The position numbers and the translations under genes were made by a program. Below are positions 35,443-44,227 of a stretch of 64,000 nucleotides of DNA, piece after piece. A model generated the notes under the pieces. That model saw only the letters and a list, made by a program, of their open reading frames with translations. It was not told where the DNA came from and made no database searches. This DNA is from an uncultured Selenomonadaceae bacterium (GTDB lineage: Bacteria > Bacillota > Negativicutes > Selenomonadales > Selenomonadaceae): positions 44,509 through 108,508 of the forward strand of contig CAJOFR010000003.1 of NCBI GenBank assembly GCA_905234195.1, given 5' to 3'. Numbering within the stretch: position 1 is the stretch's first letter; the number at the start of each line of letters is the position of its first letter.

Positions 35443-37821
35443 TCAAATTTCCAACAACTTCTTCGCGAGTTTGACGGCCGCAACGCCATCTTTCGCGTAG
35501 GCATCCGCGCCGGCGGCGTCCGCGTATTCTTGAGTGAGAGCCGCGCCGCCGACCATGACCTTTGCCGGACAACCCGCCGCCTTCAAATCCGCGATAACCT
35601 TATCAATCTGAATCATCGTCGTCGTCATTAGCGCGCAGAGCCCGACAATATCCGCGTCGTGTTCAATCGCCGCGCGGACAATTTTTTCCGAATCGACGTC
35701 CTTGCCCAAATCAATCAGCTTGAATCCGCTGTTCGCCAAAAGCGCGCCGGTGATATTCTTTCCCAAATCGTGGACGTCGCCTTTAACTGTGGCGATAACA
35801 AAAGTCCCGTTCGTCGCAGTTTCCTGCGCGGGCAGAATTTTTTTCAGCTTGTCGAAGGCAACGCGCATTGTTTCGGCGGAAAGTAAAACTTGCGGCAGAA
35901 AAATTTTCCCCGCGCCAAAATCTTCGCCAATGTCATTCATCGCGGCGGTCAAAGATTTTTCAGTAATTTCATTCGCGGCGTGTTCCTCGTCAATCGCACG
36001 AACAATCAGCGCGGGAATTTCGTCTTTGTCGCCGTCGATAACCGCCTGCTTAATTGCGGCAAGAATATTTTCGTGAATTACCTTGTCAGTTTTTTTTTCC
36101 GCGCCGAAAGTCAGGGAGCCGCTCATTTGTCCGAGCTTGCTAAAATTCAAGCCGTTGGGATCTTTTCCGAGAAGGGCGGCACTTGCTTTCAGCGCACTCT
36201 GCATAAATTCGTCATAAGGATTCATAATCGGCGCATCGAGACCGGCGGCAAGACACATTGCAAAAAACGTGCTGTTAATCAGCGGGCGATTGGGCAGCCC
36301 GAAAGAAATATTGCTCAAGCCGATTGTCGAAGGGCAATCAAATTTTTCGCGGTAAAGCTTGAGCGTTTTCAAAACCTCGTTGCAAGCGTCCGCGTCCGCA
36401 GAAATCGTCATAACTAATCCGTCCAGCAGAAAATCTCCGTCGCGCAGTCCGATTTTTTTAGCGGCGGTGATAATTTTTTCGACGACTTCGACGCGTTCTT
36501 CAGCAGTCTTCGGGACGCCGTTTTCAGTCACCGGCAAAATCAAAATCGCCGCGCCGTATCTTCTGGCAAGCCGCAAAAATCTTTCCATCTTTTCCGGTTC
36601 AAGACTTACGGAATTTACGAGCGCGCGCCCGGGAAAATTCCTCAAGCCCGCCTCAAGTGCTCTAAGGTCGCCGGTATCAATCGCAATCGGCGCGTCCGTA
36701 ATCTGTGCAATTTCGCGGACGGCCTGCGCCATCATTTTTGCCTGGTCGATACCGCCGACGCCCATATTAACGTCAAGAATCTGCGCGCCCGCCTTGATTT
36801 GATTGACGGCATCTTTTTTCACGCCGAGCAGGGAGCCTTCGCGAATTTCGGCGGCAAGTTTTTTTCTGCCGGTCGGATTAATTCTTTCGCCTATCAAAAC
36901 CGTCGGCAAGCTCTTATCAATCGTAACGACCTTGCTCCGGCTGGCGAGCCTCAACGAATTTTCAAAGTGTCGCGGAACTTCGACACAACCTTTGACATTT
37001 TCGGCAAGTTCGCGGATATGTTCGGGCGTCGTACCGCAACATCCGCCCAAGTAAGTTGCGCCTGCCTCGACGAGTTTTTTACCCCAGCTGCCAAAAGTTT
37101 TCGCGTCCATTGGAAATTTTGTAACGCCGTCTTCAAGATAAGGCATCCCCGCGTTTGGTTGAACACTTATTGGCACGCGGCAATTATCCGCCAAAATTTT
37201 GACGACGGGCACGAGTTGTTCGGGACCGAGCGAACAATTCACGCCGATAATCGATGCGCCCATTGCGTCCAAAATTACGGCGGCGGTTTTCGGATCCGTA
37301 CCGGTGACCGTGCGTCCGTCTTCTCCGTACGAAAGTTGACAAATGACCGGCAAATTACAAGCATTGTGCGCGGCGAGGAGAGCTGCCCTCATTTCTTGAA
37401 TGTCGATACAAGTTTCGATAATCAGATAATTTGCGCCGGCTTCGGCGAGATATTTTGCCTGTTCGCAAAAAATATTATAGGCGTCTTCAAAATCCAAATC
37501 GCCGAGAGGATAAATAAATTTTCCCGTCGGACCGATTGAGCCGGCGATTTTTGCTTTGCCCTGCGCTGCCTCCTGCGCGGTTCTCACGGCGGCGAGGTTC
37601 AGTTCGCGCGCGCGGTAGGCGATGCCGTAATGTTCCAGCTTAAGGCTGCTTGCGCCGAAAGTGTTTGTTTCGATAATCGTTGCGCCCGCTTTGATATACG
37701 CGCGGTGAATTTCTCTGACGACGTCGGGGCGATCGACGTTCATGAGTTCGGGACACGCTCCAGGCTTCAGCCCGCCTTGTTGCAACATTGTCCCCATTGC
37801 CCCGTCAAAAATTTGTATCAT
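35443..37821 (-). CDS. metH: Cobalamin-dependent methionine synthase (short form)
   Basis: MetH methylates homocysteine from methyl-THF through cobalamin. The 792-aa protein has the homocysteine domain (1-290; zinc cysteines in LGGCCGTTPEH), the pterin domain (about 310-560; IGERINPTGRKKL) and the cobalamin domain with GDVHDLGKNI, whose histidine ligates cobalt. It lacks the C-terminal reactivation domain of E. coli MetH, as is usual in Firmicutes and Thermotoga. ATG 37821 follows GGAGGG. No B12 riboswitch was found upstream. Confidence 0.95.
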   Translation of the reverse strand: MIQIFDGAMGTMLQQGGLKPGACPELMNVDRPDVVREIHRAYIKAGATIIETNTFGASSLKLEHYGIAYRARELNLAAVRTAQEAAQGKAKIAGSIGPTGKFIYPLGDLDFEDAYNIFCEQAKYLAEAGANYLIIETCIDIQEMRAALLAAHNACNLPVICQLSYGEDGRTVTGTDPKTAAVILDAMGASIIGVNCSLGPEQLVPVVKILADNCRVPISVQPNAGMPYLEDGVTKFPMDAKTFGSWGKKLVEAGATYLGGCCGTTPEHIRELAENVKGCVEVPRHFENSLRLASRSKVVTIDKSLPTVLIGERINPTGRKKLAAEIREGSLLGVKKDAVNQIKAGAQILDVNMGVGGIDQAKMMAQAVREIAQITDAPIAIDTGDLRALEAGLRNFPGRALVNSVSLEPEKMERFLRLARRYGAAILILPVTENGVPKTAEERVEVVEKIITAAKKIGLRDGDFLLDGLVMTISADADACNEVLKTLKLYREKFDCPSTIGLSNISFGLPNRPLINSTFFAMCLAAGLDAPIMNPYDEFMQSALKASAALLGKDPNGLNFSKLGQMSGSLTFGAEKKTDKVIHENILAAIKQAVIDGDKDEIPALIVRAIDEEHAANEITEKSLTAAMNDIGEDFGAGKIFLPQVLLSAETMRVAFDKLKKILPAQETATNGTFVIATVKGDVHDLGKNITGALLANSGFKLIDLGKDVDSEKIVRAAIEHDADIVGLCALMTTTMIQIDKVIADLKAAGCPAKVMVGGAALTQEYADAAGADAYAKDGVAAVKLAKKLLEI

Positions 37822-37867
37822 GTCAATCCCTCCGTTCAAACTCTCGAAAAATTTTCAAGTCGACGTT

Positions 37868-37895
37868 ATTATATTTGCCGGCGAATTATTGTCAA
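37868..37895 (-). promoter_or_regulatory. Promoter of metH-hemC
   Basis: On the minus strand: TTGACA, 16-bp spacer, TATAAT, about 45 bp before the metH ATG. The 357-bp divergent spacer also holds CCCTAA-like tracts (37936-38000 and 38121-38160) and repeat copy B. Confidence 0.85.
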
Positions 37896-38010
37896 CACTC
37901 GTCAAAAACTTTTCGTTGTGATAAAATAACGACTGGGGATTAGAGATTTTTTATACTCCTTCATCCTTTTTCGCTTGCCCTTAAATTCTTTCCCCTTTTG
38001 AATGAGCATT

Positions 38011-38091
38011 CTTCTTTTCTTTTGGCGCAAAAGAAAAGAAGCAAAAGAAAACTGCCCGCAGAGGTCGCATCACGCGACCAAATGCGGGCGG
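38011..38091. repeat. Palindromic intergenic repeat, copy B
   Basis: It is identical to copy A at 33546 except for one base (C instead of A at position 16, making the CTTTTGGCGCAAAAG palindrome). It lies between the divergent metH and spermidine-synthase-like genes. A shorter related stretch (CTTTTGCGCCAAAAGAAAAG) is at about 5518-5537. Confidence 0.9.
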
Positions 38092-38178
38092 CCTTGGGCG
38101 GCCACTCTCCTCTTTCAAACTAATCTCTTATCCCTAACCACTATTCCCTAAATACTAGTAGAGGGGGAAGTTTTTAAG

Positions 38179-39768
38179 TTGAAAAAATCTTTGTTGCAGA
38201 GTAGAAAATTTTTATACGCTACAGAATTTTTCGCGGGCATGTCCGTAATGGCGGTGGAGTTGGGAGCAAGCCGCCTGCTCGCTCCGTACTTCAGTTCTTC
38301 GCAAATCGTGTGGACAATCATAATCGGCACAATCATGATAGCAATGGCGTTGGGAAATATTTTCGGCGGGCGGTGGGCGGACAAAAATTCTGACCCCGCG
38401 CTTTTGTACCGGCGAATACTTTTTGCCGCGCTGTGGATCGCCGCGATACCCGTCGTCGGAAAATATTTAATCGTCGGGCTGTCGGGAATTTTAATCATAG
38501 CGATTGACACGAACTTATTAATTTGGGCGGCGTTCCTTTCGTGTATGGCGATATTTGTTTTGCCGCTGTTCCTGCTCGGCACGGTGACGCCCTGCCTCGT
38601 GAAGTACGCGACGAACAATCTAGAAGACAACGGAAAAATCGTCGGCAATCTCGGCGCATTTCAAACAGTCGGCAGCATAATCGGAACCTTCCTGCCAACT
38701 TTCGTGACGATACCCGCCGTCGGCACGGCGATAACTTTTTTAATCTTTTCCGGGATTTTACTTTTAATCGCGCTGATTTATTTCATTCGCGAAAATCCGC
38801 AGAAAAAAATTATTGCCGCCGCGACGATAATTTTTCTGGCGTGCAGTATCGCCGGCAACAACAACAGCTTTGCTTTTTGGAGAAATGATTTGACGTACGA
38901 AGGCGAATCCGTTTACAACTACCTGCAAGTTTACGACACGCCGCGCAGTACGATTCTTTCGACGAATGTTTTGTTCGGCGTGCAGTCAATCAAAATGAAG
39001 CAGAATAATTTAACGGGCATGTATTACGAATACGCGCTTGCCGCCCCGATTTTGATTGATAAGCCCGATTTAAAAATTTTGATTCTCGGAATGGGTGCGG
39101 GGACTTTCGCGGAGAGGTGTCGAAATTATTTTCCGCACGCGCAGATTGTCGGCGTGGAGATTGACGAAAAAATTACCGCGCTTGCTCAAAAATACTTCGA
39201 CTTGCCGGAAAATATTCCTGTGACGACTTACGACGGGCGCGCCTTTTTGCAGGCTGACAAAAATTTTTACGACGTGATTCTTGTTGACGCCTTCCAAGAT
39301 ATTACGATTCCCTTTCAGATGAGTTCCGTCGAATTTTTTCAGCTCGTCAAAAATCATTTGAATCCGGGCGGCGTCATGGTCGTCAACATGAATTTGCGGG
39401 CGCACGAGACCGGCGGGATTAACGACTACATTGTTGACACCGTCGCGGAAATTTTTTCGGACGTTCGCACAATCGACGCGAACAACGTCACAAACAAAGT
39501 TCTTTTCGCCGCGCAGGACGACGACACTTTAAACAAACTGCCCGACCGTGTGAAAAATATTCCCGACGAAAAATTATCGCGGCTGATGAAAAAAATTTCG
39601 ACGGGCTGGCAAAGTCACGGCAGGGGGAATTTTATTTTGACGGACGACAAAGCCCCCGTCGAACTTTTGAGCATAAGGGCGATTGATAAAATCATTGAGC
39701 ACGAATTGATTCGCTACAAAAAAATTTATTCTACTGAAGGATTGCGCGGCTTAATGGAAAATTTTTAA
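38179..39768 (+). CDS. Membrane protein fused to a spermidine-synthase-like domain
   Basis: This 529-aa protein has about seven hydrophobic helices (residues 10-230; GMSVMAVELGASRLLAPYF at the start) and a C-terminal Rossmann domain like spermidine synthase (about 250-490) with ILILGMGAGTFAERC, VGVEIDEKI and DVILVDAFQD. This architecture is widespread and usually called fused MFS/spermidine synthase; whether it makes polyamines is unproven. The TTG start follows GAGGGGG. Confidence 0.87.
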   Translation: MKKSLLQSRKFLYATEFFAGMSVMAVELGASRLLAPYFSSSQIVWTIIIGTIMIAMALGNIFGGRWADKNSDPALLYRRILFAALWIAAIPVVGKYLIVGLSGILIIAIDTNLLIWAAFLSCMAIFVLPLFLLGTVTPCLVKYATNNLEDNGKIVGNLGAFQTVGSIIGTFLPTFVTIPAVGTAITFLIFSGILLLIALIYFIRENPQKKIIAAATIIFLACSIAGNNNSFAFWRNDLTYEGESVYNYLQVYDTPRSTILSTNVLFGVQSIKMKQNNLTGMYYEYALAAPILIDKPDLKILILGMGAGTFAERCRNYFPHAQIVGVEIDEKITALAQKYFDLPENIPVTTYDGRAFLQADKNFYDVILVDAFQDITIPFQMSSVEFFQLVKNHLNPGGVMVVNMNLRAHETGGINDYIVDTVAEIFSDVRTIDANNVTNKVLFAAQDDDTLNKLPDRVKNIPDEKLSRLMKKISTGWQSHGRGNFILTDDKAPVELLSIRAIDKIIEHELIRYKKIYSTEGLRGLMENF

Positions 39769-39784
39769 GTAAACTTTCGGTTGA

Positions 39785-39813
39785 TTGACGTTGACAATTT
39801 GAATCGCTATAAT
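39785..39813 (+). promoter_or_regulatory. Promoter of bioY
   Basis: TTGACG (39785-39790), 17-bp spacer, TATAAT (39808-39813), about 28 bp before the ATG. No BirA-type palindrome is visible. Confidence 0.8.
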
Positions 39814-39841
39814 TTTAAAAAATTTTAAGAGGTGATTCAAA

Positions 39842-40381
39842 ATGCAAGACGTCCGAAAAATTTCAACAGCAGACTTAACAAAAATGTCAATGTGCGTCGC
39901 GCTGTGCTGTGTGACTGCTTATATCTCGTTCCCGTTGCCGTTCACGCCGGGCATGGTCACCGCGCTGACAATCGCTTTGAGTTTGGCGGCGTACATTTTA
40001 AATCCGCGACAAACTTTCATCGTGATTTTGGTTTACATACTTTTGGGCGCGGCGGGTTTGCCGGTATTTGCGGCGGGCTCTTCGGGCTTATCGAGACTTA
40101 TCGGACCGACGGGCGGATTTTATTTCGCGTGGCTGGTTGCCTATCCGCTGTTGAGTTTTTTCAGAGGCGCGGGAATAAATTTCAAACGCTACGTCGTCAC
40201 AAACATTTTAATCGCGATGCCGATAACCTACTTGGGCGGAATAATTTCAATCATGATTTTTATGCAAGTCGATTTGTGGCAGGCGTTGGCAATGGCGGTG
40301 TTGCCGTACATCCCGGGCGACGTGATGAAGGCGGCGGCGGCGGCGTTTTTGGGCGTGCGATTAAATTCCGCGCTACGCTAA
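39842..40381 (+). CDS. bioY: Biotin transporter BioY (ECF S component)
   Basis: This 179-aa membrane protein has six helices and the BioY motifs PLPFTPGMVTALTIAL (a conserved PxTPVP-like segment) and GPTGGFYFAWLVAYP. It imports biotin, either alone or with the shared ECF energising module, which is not in the window. AGAGGTG precedes the ATG. The toxin-antitoxin pair follows after 24 bp. Confidence 0.93.
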   Translation: MQDVRKISTADLTKMSMCVALCCVTAYISFPLPFTPGMVTALTIALSLAAYILNPRQTFIVILVYILLGAAGLPVFAAGSSGLSRLIGPTGGFYFAWLVAYPLLSFFRGAGINFKRYVVTNILIAMPITYLGGIISIMIFMQVDLWQALAMAVLPYIPGDVMKAAAAAFLGVRLNSALR

Positions 40382-40405
40382 AAAATTTTTGAAGGAGTGA
40401 AAAAA

Positions 40406-40606
40406 ATGACAGCTTTAAGACTGGAGGCAATGACCCTGCTTGAACAAATCCCTGAAGAAAATCTCGTGAAAGTTTTGGCGGCGTTGAAAAAATTTATCCG
40501 TCATGAAGATCCGTTTTGGGGCGAGGAAAATCAGAAACATTTGCGTGAATCAATCCGCGAACTTAACGAAGGCAAAGGACAGGAGCATGATTTAATTGAT
40601 GCGTAA
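40406..40606 (+). CDS. Antitoxin of the intact YoeB-type pair
   Basis: This 66-aa protein (MTALRLEAMTLLEQIPEEN, ending GQEHDLIDA) looks like the short RelB/DUF2281-like antitoxins with an N-terminal helix pair and an acidic toxin-binding tail. ATG 40406 follows GAAGGAG. It overlaps the toxin start by 8 nt, as in the pair at 31.7 kb. Confidence 0.75.
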   Translation: MTALRLEAMTLLEQIPEENLVKVLAALKKFIRHEDPFWGEENQKHLRESIRELNEGKGQEHDLIDA

Positions 40607-40862
40607 AATTTGGTCCGGCAAGTCGTGGGACGAATATGTTTCTTGGCAAAATGAAGACAAAAAAACTTTAAGAAGAATTAATGCGCTGATTAAAGACATT
40701 GAAATCAATGGTTGCCTGAAAGGTATTGGCAAACCGGAAGCTTTAAAATATGATTTGCAGGGCTGGTACAGCCGGAGGATTGATGAAGCCAATCGTCTTG
40801 TCTACAGAATTTGCGAGGACGGATCTTTGGAAATTTCTCAATGCAGAAGCCACTACGACTGA
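40599..40862 (+). CDS. yoeB: YoeB-family mRNA interferase toxin
   Basis: This 87-aa RelE-superfamily toxin has SWDEYVSWQNEDKKTLRRIN at the start and GWYSRRIDEANRLVYR, with a terminal SQCRSHYD carrying the catalytic histidine and tyrosine of YoeB. It is the intact relative of the frameshifted copy at 31471. ATG 40599 is preferred over TTG 40596. Both copies share the antitoxin-toxin order with an 8-nt overlap. Confidence 0.92.
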   Translation: MRKIWSGKSWDEYVSWQNEDKKTLRRINALIKDIEINGCLKGIGKPEALKYDLQGWYSRRIDEANRLVYRICEDGSLEISQCRSHYD

Positions 40863-40886
40863 ATTTCGGAAGGAGAATTTTTTTAG

Positions 40887-42437
40887 ATGAAGATTATCGA
40901 AGCGAGTGTCGAACTTGCGCAGGAGCTGGACGCCGAAAAAATTATGCGGCACATTGAGCGCGCGGGAAGAGTTTGTTACAAAAGTGAGAGCAGAATTTCT
41001 GACAAGTCCGCCGAAAAATTTATCGCGAACATTATCAAGAGCGGGCACGAGTCTGTTATTGAGCACGTCAGCATAACTTTTAAAATTATTTGCGATCGCG
41101 GCGTAAGTCATGAGTTGGTTCGTCATAGGTTGGCAAGTTATTGTGTTGCCGGCGATACTGTGATTCCTTCTTACGTCAACTCGAAAAGTCGTTCTTCCAA
41201 AAGCCGAACGATAGAAACGATTTATAACTGGACGCAGGATCCGAAGTGTCACGCAGCATTCAGTCAACTTGTTATTCGTAGTTTTGACGAAGAATCCCAT
41301 ACGATTGTACCTAATAAAATTAAAAAAATTTTTTTCAATGGAGTGCGTGATATTTTTGAGGTCAAAACTGAAAGCGGCAGGAGCATAAAATGTACTGACG
41401 GGCATAGTTTTTTCACCGAAGAAGGTTGGAAAAAATTAAGTGAATTGCATTCCGGAATTTATGTTTATGTCAACGGAGTTCCTTTGCTGGAAAATGAAGA
41501 TTGGATTCGTCATAATTATCTCGTACTAAACAAAACCCGAACTCAAGTTGCCAAAGAAATTGGTTGCTGTGAATCCACGTTATACAAAGCCTTTAGAAAA
41601 TTTAATATTGTAAAGCCGCTTTCCAAAAGACCTAATCGGCGCGCAGGCTATGGAGTTAAGAGCATGTTTTCAGAAAAACAGCTCGAAGATATAAGCAAAA
41701 GAATGAGCGGGGATAAAAATCCTGGTTACAAAAAAAATCGTGAAGAGTTATCTGTGTCAGGCGGGTACAGCGAAGCGCACAGAAAATTTTTTAAAGTTGA
41801 TGCGCAGTGTGAATTATGCAGGAAGACCGAACGAACTGAAATACATCACGTTGACGGAAACCCCAGAAATAATTCCGAAGGCAACGTAAAATTTCTTTGC
41901 AGTAAATGTCATCGTTTGTGGCATCGTGAAAATGTGACAGGAGCTTTCAAGGATAAAATTATCAGCATTACTTACGTCGGAAAAGAAAAGGTTTACGATT
42001 TGGAAATGGAGGAACCTTATCACAACTACATTGCCAACGGGATTATCGTCCATAATTCCCAGGAGAGTTCTCGATATTGCGATTACAGCGGCGAAAAATT
42101 TGGCGGGGAGCTAACTTTTATTAAGCCGTGTTTTTGGCGCGAGGACGACGAAAATTTTCAGCTGTGGCTGGAAACGATGGAGCACCTCGAAAAAATTTAT
42201 CTGACCATGCGAAAAAATAACGCGCGCCCCGAACAGGCACGCGCCATTCTTCCGAACTCCCTTAAGACGGAAATTTTCATGACTTGTAATTTGCGCGAAT
42301 GGAGACATTTTTTGAAGTTGAGGACTTCCCCGCGCGCCCACCCGCAAATGCGCGAAGTCGCCTTGAAAATTTTTCACATCCTCCGCGAAAATTTGCCGGT
42401 GATTTTTTCTGACATTAACGTTGACGAAAAAATTTAA
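40887..42437 (+). CDS. thyX: Flavin-dependent thymidylate synthase ThyX, interrupted by an intein
   Basis: ThyX makes dTMP from dUMP using methylene-THF and FAD. The 516-aa precursor has extein residues 1-85 and 391-516 (211 aa when joined) and a 305-aa intein between them. Joined, the exteins read RHRLASY-SQESSRY, which restores the ThyX signature RHRxxSxxxxSxRY. The insert sits inside this motif, so the unspliced protein should be inactive. The extein N-terminus begins KIIEASVELAQELDAEKI. It follows the toxin gene by 24 bp and ends next to the convergent SufB-like gene. Confidence 0.95.
   Translation: MKIIEASVELAQELDAEKIMRHIERAGRVCYKSESRISDKSAEKFIANIIKSGHESVIEHVSITFKIICDRGVSHELVRHRLASYCVAGDTVIPSYVNSKSRSSKSRTIETIYNWTQDPKCHAAFSQLVIRSFDEESHTIVPNKIKKIFFNGVRDIFEVKTESGRSIKCTDGHSFFTEEGWKKLSELHSGIYVYVNGVPLLENEDWIRHNYLVLNKTRTQVAKEIGCCESTLYKAFRKFNIVKPLSKRPNRRAGYGVKSMFSEKQLEDISKRMSGDKNPGYKKNREELSVSGGYSEAHRKFFKVDAQCELCRKTERTEIHHVDGNPRNNSEGNVKFLCSKCHRLWHRENVTGAFKDKIISITYVGKEKVYDLEMEEPYHNYIANGIIVHNSQESSRYCDYSGEKFGGELTFIKPCFWREDDENFQLWLETMEHLEKIYLTMRKNNARPEQARAILPNSLKTEIFMTCNLREWRHFLKLRTSPRAHPQMREVALKIFHILRENLPVIFSDINVDEKI
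41142..42056 (+). mobile_element. HNH-endonuclease intein in ThyX
   Basis: The intein starts with Cys (CVAGDTVIPS, block A), has a block-B-like TDGHSFFTEEGW, and ends YHNYIANGIIVHN with the penultimate His and terminal Asn; the +1 extein residue is Ser. Between the splicing blocks are a helix-turn-helix (TQVAKEIGCCESTLYKAF) and an HNH nuclease with two CxxC pairs (CELCRKTE, then TEIHHVDGNPRNN, then CSKCHRLWH). There is no LAGLIDADG motif. It is more AT-rich than its host gene, consistent with transfer. All splicing residues appear intact, and the HNH looks intact too. Confidence 0.94.
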
Positions 42438-43364
42438 CTACTTCAAAAATCCGTTGATAATCTGTTCTTCCGCCTCTTGCTCCGTCAAACCGAGAGTCAT
42501 TAATTTAATCAACTGGTCGCCGGCGATTTTCCCTATGGCCGCCTCGTGAACAAGCATTGCGTCGACGTGATTGGCTTCGAGCGACGGCACCGCCAAAATT
42601 TTTCCGTCGTCCATGATAATAGAATCGCATTCGGTGTGTCCGTGACAGGCCGCATTGCCGATAATGCAGAGGTCAAGTTTCTGAAAAGAATTTTCCTTCG
42701 CGACGGAACGGGAGACGACGTCAGCCGCAGAATTTTTCCCGTCCAGCGAAACGTGATAAATGCTCGTTGCCTTCTGCGCGCCGTGCGTCATCAGTCTTTC
42801 GCGGACGTTGAGACGGGAATTTTCTTTCAAGGTTGCGACGGTCTTGCGGTTGGTCGAATCGACGCCCTTAATCTGCACCATTTCCATTTCCATTGCGCTG
42901 CCCTCGTCGAGTGAAACTTCAGTGACGGGATTTAAAATCCTCTTGCCTTCACCGCTGCCCGAACCAAAATGTTTTTCGACATACTTGACTTTAGAATTTT
43001 TTCCGATAAAAAATCTGTGAACGCCGTCGTGCTCCGAATCCTGCCGCCCGCAATTATCAATGCCACAGCCCGCGACGATAACAATATCGCAATTATCGCC
43101 GACGAAAAAATCATTGTAGACCGTTTCACGCAAGCCGCTCGCGCTCATGACAACGGGAATGTGAACGCTCTCGTTGACGGTGTCCGGCTTAACGTGAATG
43201 TCAATGCCCGAGCCGTCCTCCTTTGAAACAATTTCGATATTCGCAGTGTTGCCGCGCCCTATAGATTTTCCGTTCGCCCTAAAGTTAAAAGCCCCAGCCG
43301 GTACTTCGTGCAAGCCCGCCACTTCCAAAAGCAAACGTTTTTGTATTTCGTCCATGTGAAACAT
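42438..43364 (-). CDS. sufB: SufB/SufD-family Fe-S assembly scaffold (short form)
   Basis: This 308-aa protein belongs to the SufBD beta-helix family (DVVSRSVAKENSF, then ACHGHTECDSIIMDDGKI, then HEAAIGKIAGDQLIKLM). It is shorter than SufB (about 470 aa) and SufD (about 430 aa), lacking an N-terminal extension. It pairs with the SufC ATPase gene 4 bp upstream and no SufS, SufU or SufE is present. The two-gene arrangement resembles the minimal SMS-type system described in Archaea and some bacteria. ATG 43364 follows AAGGAG. Confidence 0.88.
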   Translation of the reverse strand: MFHMDEIQKRLLLEVAGLHEVPAGAFNFRANGKSIGRGNTANIEIVSKEDGSGIDIHVKPDTVNESVHIPVVMSASGLRETVYNDFFVGDNCDIVIVAGCGIDNCGRQDSEHDGVHRFFIGKNSKVKYVEKHFGSGSGEGKRILNPVTEVSLDEGSAMEMEMVQIKGVDSTNRKTVATLKENSRLNVRERLMTHGAQKATSIYHVSLDGKNSAADVVSRSVAKENSFQKLDLCIIGNAACHGHTECDSIIMDDGKILAVPSLEANHVDAMLVHEAAIGKIAGDQLIKLMTLGLTEQEAEEQIINGFLK

Positions 43365-43368
43365 TTTT

Positions 43369-44106
43369 TCACGCTCCTTGACTTAATTTTTCGCAAGCCC
43401 GCACCGCAGAATTTGTGCCGATAATTTCCGGAAGAATCTTTTCCGCGCCGCCCTGCCTCGTGATTTCTCCGGACTCCAGGACAATAATTTCATCGGCGAT
43501 ACTCAAAATTCTCTCCTGGTGAGAAATAATTATAACCGAGCTGTTGCGAATATTTTTCCGCAGATTTTCAAAGATACGAGTGAGATTTTGAAAGCTCCAA
43601 AGATCTATTCCGGCTTCGGGCTCGTCAAAAATCGACAGCTTAGTTTTCCGCGCGGTTATCGTGGCAATTTCTATGCGCTTGAGTTCGCCGCCGGAAAGTG
43701 AGGAATTAATTTCGCGGTTGATATAATCACGCGCGCAAAGCCCGACTTCCGAAAGATAATCGCAGGCTTCGCTGAAAGAAAGTCTCCTGCCCGCCGCCAA
43801 CCTGAGCAAATCTATAACTTCAATCCCCTTGAAACGAACGGGCTGTTGAAAAGCGAAACTGATTCCGAGTTGCGCGCGCTGGGTGATATTTTTTTCGGTG
43901 ATATCCTGCCCGTCCAAAAAAATTTTCCCCGTCGTCGGTTTTTCTATTCCGGCAATGATACGAGCCAGCGTAGATTTTCCGCTGCCGTTCGGTCCGGTGA
44001 TAACGACGAATTTTTTATTTTCAACGGTCAAATTTAAATCGTGAATTATTTCAATCTGCCTGTTTTCGTCCGTGACCTCGAAGGAAATATTTTTCAACTC
44101 CAGCAT
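43369..44106 (-). CDS. sufC: SufC-family ATPase of the Fe-S assembly complex
   Basis: This 245-aa ABC ATPase has Walker A GPNGSGKST, the signature LSGGELKRIE and Walker B LSIFDEPEAGID, with the SufC-type spacing. It would power the SufB-like scaffold encoded just downstream. The promoter overlaps that of the divergent cstA gene. Confidence 0.9.
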   Translation of the reverse strand: MLELKNISFEVTDENRQIEIIHDLNLTVENKKFVVITGPNGSGKSTLARIIAGIEKPTTGKIFLDGQDITEKNITQRAQLGISFAFQQPVRFKGIEVIDLLRLAAGRRLSFSEACDYLSEVGLCARDYINREINSSLSGGELKRIEIATITARKTKLSIFDEPEAGIDLWSFQNLTRIFENLRKNIRNSSVIIISHQERILSIADEIIVLESGEITRQGGAEKILPEIIGTNSAVRACEKLSQGA

Positions 44107-44148
44107 ATATTAAGCTCCCCTTTTTGTGCTAAGATATTCTGTAAAAAT

Positions 44149-44178
44149 ATTATACTCCCTGCGTCAAGCAAAAGTCAT
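44149..44178 (-). promoter_or_regulatory. Promoter of sufC-sufB
   Basis: On the minus strand: ATGACT, 18-bp spacer, TATAAT (44149-44154). Its -35 abuts the -35 of the cstA promoter, so the two may compete or share a regulator. Confidence 0.6.
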
Positions 44179-44207
44179 TGAAAAATTTTATACATGTGTG
44201 CTATAAT
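44178..44207 (+). promoter_or_regulatory. Promoter of cstA
   Basis: TTGAAA (44178-44183), 18-bp spacer, TATAAT (44202-44207) preceded by TGC, an extended -10. Confidence 0.7.
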
Positions 44208-44227
44208 TTTTTTGGAGGCGATTTTTC

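Noticed and set aside
33521..38091. CRISPR array made of the palindromic repeats
   Set aside because: Only two full copies 4.4 kb apart with genes between; there is no regular spacer pattern and no cas genes.
37822..38178. Cobalamin riboswitch before metH
   Set aside because: The spacer is filled by a promoter, repeat B and CCCTAA-like tracts; no B12 box is visible. The same holds for cobQ.
39769..39841. BirA operator before bioY
   Set aside because: GTAAAC occurs near 39770, but there is no matching inverted half-site.
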